21,767 nt of DNA. It comes from a virus. Position numbers and translations under genes: made by a program. The DNA is taken from IMG/VR virus record IMGVR_UViG_3300033153_007349, positions 1 to 21,767 of that record. The stretch is one strand, 5' to 3'. Positions 16,377 through 21,767 of this stretch are shown in pieces (position 1 is the first letter of the stretch; the number at the start of each line of letters is the position of its first letter). A model generated the notes under the pieces. The model was given only the letters and a program-made list of their open reading frames with translations, did no database searches and was not told where the DNA came from.

Positions 16377-18212
16377 TTATGATGAAAGTAAATCGAATTT
16401 TTCGGTAGCATAGATTCTATAGAAATCCATATCAGGATCTCTGGTGAGATATGCAGGGGCAACATCGGCTGAAGCGCCGCTTGATTCCTGTGCAGGTTCC
16501 TCGGGCTTTCTTAGATCGGTTACCGTCCCTGGCAATTCAATAAAAGTTACATTGCTACCATAAGCGCTCTTGATTTCCATACCATCAGGAGTACTTCCAC
16601 CCACTTTGGAACTAAAATCAGGAGTGCGAGTTCCCATCTCACCACTGGCAGGTGCAGGGGGAGATCCTGTTCCAATTTCACTGGCATCCCCTGTCAAAGT
16701 ATCTTTGACTGCGGCTACTATTCCACCTCCAGCTACTACATTCTCAGTTCTTGTATTACCAGTCCAAGCCTCATATCTGCCAGCCCCATATTGATCACCA
16801 ACCGCACCGACAGCAGCGCCAGCTAGACCCCCCACTTTAGCACCCACAGATGCCGAGACGCCCCCCACGATAGAGGAACCAAGGGCACGAATAATTGCCT
16901 CGGTCCAAGTCTGTCCAGCTACCTGTTTGTTAAGGGCTAGGTCGATGGCAAAGCCAATACCAGGAACTAATCGAACCGCATTTCCCAGTAGCCTACCAAC
17001 TTTACCTATACCTTTAGCCAGGGCGGGAAACTTGTCAATAATGGGACCTAGAGCTTGCTTAATCCAACCCGTCCTGTCCGCTGCGTCCCTGACAGGAACA
17101 CCTGCAAACTTGGACATTTTATCGCTAAGAGAGCCACCCACATTAGCCAGAGCATTACGCCCCTGATCCATAAGATCCTTACCAAATCCAGTAAGCTGTT
17201 TAAAAATATTCTTGATGGACTTAGGTTTAGGTGCAGGATCACCTCCTGGGAGAGCAACATTAGCAAAGGGGCGATTAGCACGCAATGCGGCTCTTTGAGA
17301 GCCAGCCGCAGTTCTGCCAGTTGCTCTAGCACCACCAGCTCCCCCTCCTCGGGGTCTAATAGCATCCGCAATTCCCTTAATACCTTTCGATGCCCATGCG
17401 GATAACGCTTTAACTCCCTTTTCTAAGAGTTCACCCAAATACTTAGTAATAGTATTAAGTACTTTACCTCCGATGGTGGCGGCTTTTTTGCCCATCCACA
17501 GTCCCAGATCCAAAGCCTTCTTAGCTACGAATCTGATTGCTTTATTAACTCCCTTTAGAGTATTGTCGATAATACTCCAAGCACCTCTAACGCGAGTCAG
17601 ATCATTTTCAAGAAACTCCTGCAGAGTGGGGAGTTCATCCATAAAGGTTTGTACCTTCTCCATAATAGCGGGAAGGTTATCAATAGCCCACGCACCCACC
17701 AATAACCAGAGAGCTTTGCGCAGCCTCTCCAAAAAGCCTCCGACAGGCTTTACAATTTTCCTACCAGCTGCTTGACCAGCACGAATAAAACCAGAAGTAG
17801 CCTTGGCTAAGTTGTCAAGTACAAACTCTCGGGCTCTACGTAGCTTATTAACTCTTTCCTTTTCTAATTGATCAGTCTCTTTCTTCTCAGCAGCAATCTC
17901 CGCCTTTCTAGTATCTAAAACTGAGGTGAAGAGAATTTGAATATTCTTTTTGTTCTCCTCTACTTGCTCACCGATATTCTCGGCAGTCTTCTCATAAGTC
18001 TTTTGTAGAGTCTGGACAATCTCACCCAGCTTTGGCTTGGAGATAACAATAGCAGACTGTGGACTGACACCAGGGCGAGCAGAATTGGCGCCTGCACCAG
18101 AACCCCCACCCATACCTCTAGAGGCGCGGAACATGGCTACGCGCTGCTCTTTAGTTAGATAGGTGCCTGTCTGCGGGTCAACTCCCTTTGTAGCGGCGCC
18201 GAATAGATCCAT
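16377..18212 (-). CDS. Tape-measure protein candidate (gp29 position)
   Basis: 611 residues, close to the 590 of T4 gp29, the tape measure that sets tail length. A Gly/Ser-rich start is followed by a long coiled coil (about 60-130, EIVQTLQKTYEKTAENI... ETDQLEKERVNKLRR), then the IVKP...ALWLLVGAW.IDNLPAI block (152-190) shared with the next gene. More helical, K/A/G-rich sequence follows, then a hydrophobic Gly/Ala-rich stretch (IVGGVSASVGAKVGGLAGAAVGAVG, about 440-475 in parts) able to enter membranes, and a low-complexity tail. Placed right after the gp26/gp51 pair, where tape-measure genes normally stand. The ATG overlaps the TAA of the small gene (TAATG) with AGGG 7 bases upstream. Assigned by size, helix content and place, not by clear identity to gp29. 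Confidence 0.7.
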   Translation of the reverse strand: MDLFGAATKGVDPQTGTYLTKEQRVAMFRASRGMGGGSGAGANSARPGVSPQSAIVISKPKLGEIVQTLQKTYEKTAENIGEQVEENKKNIQILFTSVLDTRKAEIAAEKKETDQLEKERVNKLRRAREFVLDNLAKATSGFIRAGQAAGRKIVKPVGGFLERLRKALWLLVGAWAIDNLPAIMEKVQTFMDELPTLQEFLENDLTRVRGAWSIIDNTLKGVNKAIRFVAKKALDLGLWMGKKAATIGGKVLNTITKYLGELLEKGVKALSAWASKGIKGIADAIRPRGGGAGGARATGRTAAGSQRAALRANRPFANVALPGGDPAPKPKSIKNIFKQLTGFGKDLMDQGRNALANVGGSLSDKMSKFAGVPVRDAADRTGWIKQALGPIIDKFPALAKGIGKVGRLLGNAVRLVPGIGFAIDLALNKQVAGQTWTEAIIRALGSSIVGGVSASVGAKVGGLAGAAVGAVGDQYGAGRYEAWTGNTRTENVVAGGGIVAAVKDTLTGDASEIGTGSPPAPASGEMGTRTPDFSSKVGGSTPDGMEIKSAYGSNVTFIELPGTVTDLRKPEEPAQESSGASADVAPAYLTRDPDMDFYRIYATEKFDLLSS

Positions 18213-18385
18213 TAACTACCCTGTTGTTGTTTTGCCTCTTGTTCCTCGATCCATTGCTTGAGAAGTACGATGTAAATTTCGCGTTCCCAAGGGAACATAT
18301 TTTCTAGTTCACTTAAACTATATTTATGGTGCTGGACGAGGGCAAAGTTGGTCTTATAGTATGACTCAAGGTCTTCATGAGCCAT
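18212..18385 (-). CDS. Small gp51-like tail-assembly protein, or the C-terminal half of a gp26 fusion
   Basis: 57 codons from ATG 18385 (MAHEDLESYYKTNFALVQHH, then SLSELENMFPWEREIYIVLL). From memory this resembles the small protein that follows gp26 in T4-like cyanophages, annotated there as gp51-like hub assembly factor. The ATG is two bases beyond the gp26 stop and is buried in a 10-bp stem-loop, with AGG only a base or two away, so free initiation looks poor. An earlier in-frame ATG at 18424 (70 residues) has GAGGAA 8 bases upstream and is an alternative start. The frame is also reached by a -1 slip at the end of gp26, giving a 295-residue fusion. In the lambda G/GT system such a fusion is the tape-measure chaperone. 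TAA overlaps the tape-measure ATG. Confidence 0.7.
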   Translation of the reverse strand: MAHEDLESYYKTNFALVQHHKYSLSELENMFPWEREIYIVLLKQWIEEQEAKQQQGS

Positions 18386-18415
18386 ACCTACGCGAAAAAA
18401 GATTGCAATCCTTCC
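18359..18415 (-). other. Candidate programmed -1 frameshift signal linking gp26 to gp51
   Basis: Minus-strand order: SD-like GGAAGGA (18409-18415), 8 bases, slippery heptamer T TTT TTC (18394-18400) exactly in the gp26 frame, 6 bases, then a stem-loop with arms GTATGGCTCA (18378-18387) and TGAGTCATAC (18359-18368), 9-base loop, one G-U pair, and a further possible G-U at the base. Slipping yields ...LQSFF then RVGMAHEDLESYY. All three usual elements of bacterial -1 frameshifting are present at usual distances. The gp26 stop is only three bases after the heptamer's next codon begins. Confidence 0.75.
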
Positions 18416-19098
18416 AGAACACATTCATTCACTTCCTCGGTATTTGGATTGGTTACCATGATGACGTGCTTGAGTTTAGGCATTGTGAGGAAAAATTCTT
18501 CTATCTTTTGGAACTGTGAAGGTTGTAATGACTCAACCCATTCCACTAGCTCTTCTTCAGTAGAATCAGCCGCTGTAAAAGACTCCTCTTCGGTATAGAT
18601 TTGACCAATGCAGTTAGCAATAAGCTTAAAGCTCTGCTCTACACTGATGTCTTCGATGTCAGCCGACAGAGCCATATCAACAGTGGGATACTTCATCTCC
18701 ACCGACCACTTATTATCGAGTTTAATTTTATTGGTGTGGGCATCATCCATCATAACCCCCACTTCACTAAGGTGAATGGTAAGGGGAACTTGGGTTACAC
18801 CGTCATCTGCACAAGTATAGATGACTTCTACATCCTCACCAACCGAACGACCACGGATAGCGAGGAAGAGATATTCAACATCGAAAGTCGCTAGTTCGTC
18901 AACGTTAAAACCACGTGTGAGAACACAAGCATCGATAACAGCTTTAATCGCATTAATCACTTCACGCTCACTTCCGCTTTCGCGAGCTAAGATGAGGACC
19001 TTTTCTTCTTTAACTAGGTAAGGTCTAAACTTAATTTTCTTTCCTGTAGAAGGAACAGTCAGTTCATGATTGACATGCGCAATCTTAGGCAATGACAT
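18388..19098 (-). CDS. gp26: Baseplate hub subunit gp26
   Basis: 236 residues. The opening LPKIAHVNHELTVPSTGKK, then IKFRPYLVKEEKVLILARESG is the signature of the T4 gp26-type base plate family (Pfam T4_baseplate). The middle (VEYLFLAIRGRSVGEDVEV) and the end (FQKIEEFFLTMPKLKHVI, ECVLEGLQSFF) also fit. In T4 the product acts in hub assembly. Members resemble the chaperones encoded just before tape measures in other tailed phages. It is followed by the gp51-like frame, and its last codons (TCT TTT TTC GCG TAG) form the slippery site. A CTAAATA element is 22 bases before the ATG, and GAGAG is the likely ribosome site. Confidence 0.85.
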   Translation of the reverse strand: MSLPKIAHVNHELTVPSTGKKIKFRPYLVKEEKVLILARESGSEREVINAIKAVIDACVLTRGFNVDELATFDVEYLFLAIRGRSVGEDVEVIYTCADDGVTQVPLTIHLSEVGVMMDDAHTNKIKLDNKWSVEMKYPTVDMALSADIEDISVEQSFKLIANCIGQIYTEEESFTAADSTEEELVEWVESLQPSQFQKIEEFFLTMPKLKHVIMVTNPNTEEVNECVLEGLQSFFA

Positions 19099-19120
19099 AA
19101 TAAATCGCTCTCAGTATAAT

Positions 19121-19127
19121 TATTTAG
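19121..19127 (-). promoter_or_regulatory. Late-promoter-like CTAAATA element before gp26
   Basis: CTAAATA, 22 bases before ATG 19098, containing the TAA stop of gp53. It could start a transcript for gp26, the gp51-like gene and the tape measure. Confidence 0.45.
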
Positions 19128-19774
19128 GGACTTGTATTGAGAGTATTTGTGGTTCTAATGGTCTTTTCATTAATAAATTCGGAGTTAAATCCATACGTAG
19201 AAATATCACGCATATCGTCTAGGAACTGACCTAGGTAAATTGGTTTGAGAACGTAAATAGTTTTCTTTTCATCGTTGATCTGTGTCTCATAATCAAAGTT
19301 AGTGATTGCTGTCACTGGATTAATGGTCAACTGAGGTAACTCGGGATTGGGAATAGTAAAATTAGAATCTACCACCTGCCCTGCAGGGAGAATTAATTTA
19401 CCTTCACTGTTCTTCACTTCCGTAGTTTCATAGTAACGAACGTCCAACATTCCAGATTCTCCGTATTTTTCTACGCAAAAGTCATAGAGCTGTTGAGCAT
19501 TAAGAGGGGTCTGATTCTGGTAACTAATAATATCCGCACAAATACGAATAACCCAATCTAAATTGGGATCTCCATACAATTCATCAGCAATTTCATCAAG
19601 TCTCTGGTTTTCTAAGATAACATACTTATCAAATACGGTAAAAACATTTTGGAGATCATCACGAAGCTTTCCTCTAATGAAGATATTCTTCATGAGGATA
19701 TAATCTAGTGAGCCTGTGCTATCACTTAGAAAATTTTGATATTCAACATTAGGTAGCTCTCTAAAATAAGTCAT
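19124..19774 (-). CDS. gp53: Baseplate wedge subunit gp53
   Basis: 216 residues. The pattern YFRELPNVEYQNFL, KNIFIRGKLRDDLQNVFTVFDKY, then ILENQRLDEIADELYGDPNLDWVIRI (in pieces) is that of T4-type gp53, including the LysM-like segment in which DE.AxxxYGDPxLxWVI is typical. T4 gp53 ties wedges together around the hub. The size is near T4's (196 residues). The ATG overlaps the preceding stop by one base, with GGAG about 10 bases upstream. A confident call. Confidence 0.88.
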   Translation of the reverse strand: MTYFRELPNVEYQNFLSDSTGSLDYILMKNIFIRGKLRDDLQNVFTVFDKYVILENQRLDEIADELYGDPNLDWVIRICADIISYQNQTPLNAQQLYDFCVEKYGESGMLDVRYYETTEVKNSEGKLILPAGQVVDSNFTIPNPELPQLTINPVTAITNFDYETQINDEKKTIYVLKPIYLGQFLDDMRDISTYGFNSEFINEKTIRTTNTLNTSP

Positions 19775-20730
19775 TAGAAACCAACTCCATCGAGATCATT
19801 CTCATCAAGATTGTCATAATCCTCTGAATAGACGGGGCTCAACTCAGTAAATCGTAACCGCATCTGAATTTTAATAGGGCTTCCATCATCATACGTGATA
19901 TAGGGACCCGCACCAACATAGTTTACACTCATGCTCCTTAAAGCACATGGTTGCATGGTAAAGAGATAAGGATGCTTCTGTCCACCCTTTCTAAATTCCA
20001 TATCGAAAATATCTGGAGCTTTAATAAAAATACCCCTAGCCTGAGAATTCCCCCCTGTAACTGTTGTTTTAGCAGCCATTCTCCTCTTTAAGACTTTAAT
20101 AATTCTCCTTACTCGTTGAGCCTCAGGTTGAGATCTGGGCGTAAAAGTAAAATTAAAGTCATAAGTTTTTAAGTTAACCCCCTGAAATAGAAGCTCTAGG
20201 TTGGGGTTGAGTACCTGACCTTGAGTTCTGCTAACTAACTTATCGGGATCTATGTTGGCATTGAATTGATTGACTCCACCTGCAATCAACGCATCCCTAA
20301 TCGATCCTCGGGTATTTTCATCCAACGCATCATAAGCCGCCTTAAGTTTTCCGCCACTATCTGCAAGTGCCTGGGTTAAGCCACCAATCCCCTTACCCAC
20401 ATTAGCACTCGTGACAAAATCCTGAGCAACACCAAAGGCAGCAGCTCCGAGAGGATCCAACTGATCATCATTCCACTTTACAGAATTTCCATCAGCCACG
20501 TTTTCAGGAACTGGGAGCTGAATGGTTTCAAGACGCCTTATTGTACCGTTTCTATTGGCTTCTTCTATTCTTTTAGTAGTTCTAGTGAAGAGAAAGGGTG
20601 TGTTGGTATCACTCTTAAGTGTAGGTGGCTTATATTCACTCACCCTGATAACTAGATAATCCGTCTCAGGACCAATTGCCTCTGTAAGCGGATATCTTAA
20701 AGCGGCATCTGGGTTAGGTTTGCGTGCCAT
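19774..20730 (-). CDS. gp48: Baseplate tail-tube cap gp48
   Basis: 318 residues. The N-terminus (ARKPNPDAALRYPLTEAIGP, then TDYLVIRVSEY) is what I know from cyanophage gp48 proteins. The C-terminal half carries a tube-like fold: YDFNFTFTPRSQPEAQRVRRI, PDIFDMEFRKGG, MQPCALRSMSVNYVGAGPY, IKIQMRLRFTELSPVY. In T4 gp48 (364 residues) sits on the hub with gp54 as the platform for tube polymerisation. AAGGAG about 12 bases before ATG and CTAAATA at 23 bases support the start. It overlaps gp53 by one base. Confidence 0.85.
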   Translation of the reverse strand: MARKPNPDAALRYPLTEAIGPETDYLVIRVSEYKPPTLKSDTNTPFLFTRTTKRIEEANRNGTIRRLETIQLPVPENVADGNSVKWNDDQLDPLGAAAFGVAQDFVTSANVGKGIGGLTQALADSGGKLKAAYDALDENTRGSIRDALIAGGVNQFNANIDPDKLVSRTQGQVLNPNLELLFQGVNLKTYDFNFTFTPRSQPEAQRVRRIIKVLKRRMAAKTTVTGGNSQARGIFIKAPDIFDMEFRKGGQKHPYLFTMQPCALRSMSVNYVGAGPYITYDDGSPIKIQMRLRFTELSPVYSEDYDNLDENDLDGVGF

Positions 20731-20753
20731 TAGGGAAAAGCTCCTTACGTGGT

Positions 20754-20760
20754 TATTTAG
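20754..20760 (-). promoter_or_regulatory. Late-promoter-like CTAAATA element before gp48
   Basis: CTAAATA, 23 bases before ATG 20730, containing the TAA stop of the gp54-like gene; AAGGAG follows as the ribosome site. Confidence 0.45.
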
Positions 20761-21488
20761 CTAACTAAGTTGACGAACCTATTCACCAAGTTGACCGCAT
20801 TTTGCCCCTGTTCCGTCAAATCACGAATAGTGGAAAATAAATTATTAGAAGTAAGACTGGCACGAGCATAGCTATCAATAGAGCCTGCAATAAAACGATC
20901 ATACTTAAAAGTACAATTGATTTTCATGATATTACCCAAATTACCCCCTTTAGGACCATACGACAAAGCGATGGGATTGATAGCTTTAGGGAAAAGACCG
21001 AGAAAAGAGTATTCAAAAACTCTTTGGAGTTTATTCTCAAATTTAAAAATTTTGGTACTTCCCGATTTATACTGATCGGGATATCTGATGCGATAATTGT
21101 AATTAGAATTGGCGTAAAGGGGATTAATGCCCGTTCCATTCCCACTGACCGCATATTCCATCCAGTGCTCTAAAAATTTAAGACCACGATACTCAGAATC
21201 ACAGTAAAAAGAGATGGTGAGGTCACTAAAGGCTTTTTGATAAACGAAGTTCTCAGTTACTCCCATGAAGTTTTGAGATTGAGTATCAGCTAGAGAAGTG
21301 CCTGGAAGTTGAGCATCATAAGCACATAAACCCCAATCACGCTGAAAAAAAGTATTCTCTACACCCCTTTGATTTACATACGTAGTTAAAGAGGGGCTTA
21401 GACCACCGAACTGCATTTCGTAGTAATTGTCCCTAGACAAATTACCAATAAGTGGCTTTACTTCGTCAATAGTAAGTATTCTAGGCAC
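20757..21488 (-). CDS. gp54: Tail-tube initiator, gp54-like
   Basis: 243 residues with a GTG start (GTG CCT AGA). The part LTISFYCDSEYRGLKFLEHWMEY, RYPDQYKSGSTKIFKFE (in pieces), FLGLFPKAINPIALSYG and IMKINCTFKYDRFI follows the same order as T4 gp54 (ISFRMDSEA..., GCIPISVSAPELSYDG, FDVTFAYRVM) and the gp19 tube fold. gp54 is the ring on which the tube starts to grow. It is shorter than T4 gp54 (320 residues). It is next to gp48, the usual partner. No clear SD precedes the GTG; a CATAAATA late promoter is 25 bases upstream. It might instead be another tube-like baseplate protein. Confidence 0.75.
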   Translation of the reverse strand: MPRILTIDEVKPLIGNLSRDNYYEMQFGGLSPSLTTYVNQRGVENTFFQRDWGLCAYDAQLPGTSLADTQSQNFMGVTENFVYQKAFSDLTISFYCDSEYRGLKFLEHWMEYAVSGNGTGINPLYANSNYNYRIRYPDQYKSGSTKIFKFENKLQRVFEYSFLGLFPKAINPIALSYGPKGGNLGNIMKINCTFKYDRFIAGSIDSYARASLTSNNLFSTIRDLTEQGQNAVNLVNRFVNLVS

Positions 21489-21489
21489 A

Positions 21490-21496
21490 CTAAATA
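21490..21496 (+). promoter_or_regulatory. Late-promoter-like CTAAATA element for the plus-strand gene
   Basis: CTAAATA on the plus strand 22 bases before ATG 21519. It faces a CATAAATA on the other strand, so the 30-base gap would hold two divergent promoters. Confidence 0.4.
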
Positions 21497-21513
21497 ATTC
21501 GGGGTTCTGTATC

Positions 21514-21521
21514 TATTTATG
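21514..21521 (-). promoter_or_regulatory. Late promoter CATAAATA before the gp54-like gene
   Basis: CATAAATA matches the cyanophage NATAAATA late consensus, 25 bases before GTG 21488. It heads the whole minus-strand tail block and overlaps the start codon of the divergent gene. Confidence 0.6.
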
Positions 21522-21767
21522 GCTCGAACTATAAAATACACATGGGATACTTTCGCCGTCTCTGAGTTTTTAGGTATCGAATATGAGGGTGTCATTGAAG
21601 AAACCTTCGAGTGTGATAACTGTCCTCCCAGTGGGTATCGCTTAGGTTCTCCCCTGCATCCACCCGAGCACGCCAAGAGCTACACGGTCATGAAGGACGG
21701 TGAGCGCGTAGATTTTCACAATCTAGCCAAGTTCTGTCGCGACAATAAGCTAAAAGAGAAGCCTTTG
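21519..21767 (+). CDS. Protein of unknown function, N-terminal part (runs off right edge)
   Basis: 83 codons open from ATG 21519 to the window end. It begins MARTIKYTWDTFAVSEFLG and includes ECDNCPPSGYRLGSPLHPPEH, then a piece with DGERVDFHNLAKFCRDNKL. The F.NL.kFCR.N.L motif is like small modules found in phage homing-endonuclease-associated and other short proteins, so DNA binding is possible, but I do not recognise the family. The CxxC at ECDNC could be half of a metal site. It is divergent from the tail block, with no good SD. Confidence 0.6.
   Translation, partial: MARTIKYTWDTFAVSEFLGIEYEGVIEETFECDNCPPSGYRLGSPLHPPEHAKSYTVMKDGERVDFHNLAKFCRDNKLKEKPL

Noticed and set aside
21458-21676. 72-residue minus-strand frame at the right end
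   Set aside because: It overlaps the start of the gp54-like gene in another frame and the plus-strand gene, with no protein-like features.

Overview
This window looks like the tail, baseplate and fibre part of a T4-like contractile-tailed phage genome. The layout and protein flavour (short T4-type baseplate proteins, collagen-like fibres, NATAAATA-type late promoters) fit a marine or freshwater cyanophage-like myovirus, but the host cannot be fixed from this sequence alone. Almost everything is read from the minus strand, with gaps of only a few bases or 1-4 base overlaps. I saw no tRNA, rRNA, CRISPR array or insertion sequence.

Read in the direction of transcription (right to left), the order is: tail-tube initiator (gp54-like), tube cap (gp48-like), wedge protein gp53, hub protein gp26, a small gp51-like protein, a 611-residue tape-measure candidate, a 203-residue partner sharing a motif with it, a dual-enzyme tail lysin (lambda R-like transglycosylase plus M23 peptidase), gp27-like hub protein, gp5 OB-fold spike protein (split over two frames), and a small beta-helical spike-like protein. 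Then come three consecutive collagen-like fibre proteins (1301, 653 and 823 residues), a glycine- and cysteine-rich adhesin candidate, an acidic protein of unknown function, and the first 154 codons of a glycosyltransferase that runs off the left edge. At the right edge a divergent plus-strand gene of unknown function begins.

The most interesting signals are two candidate -1 ribosomal frameshift sites. At the end of gene 26 (18359-18415) an in-frame T TTT TTC heptamer has an SD-like GGAAGGA 8 nt upstream and a 10-bp stem-loop 6 nt downstream. A slip there reads straight into the gp51-like frame, just before the tape-measure gene. This is the same position and logic as the lambda G/GT tail-chaperone frameshift. 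In gp5 (11988-11994) a G GGA AAT heptamer, close to lambda's own G GGA AAG, lies where the coding signal moves to the -1 frame; slipping there would give a 652-residue gp5. A one-base homopolymer error or internal initiation at a GTG are rivals for the second site.

Regulation appears to rely on short late-promoter elements ending in TAAATA, placed 21-31 bases before start codons and often overlapping the stop codon of the gene before. The glycosyltransferase instead has a sigma70-like promoter with a 17-base spacer.
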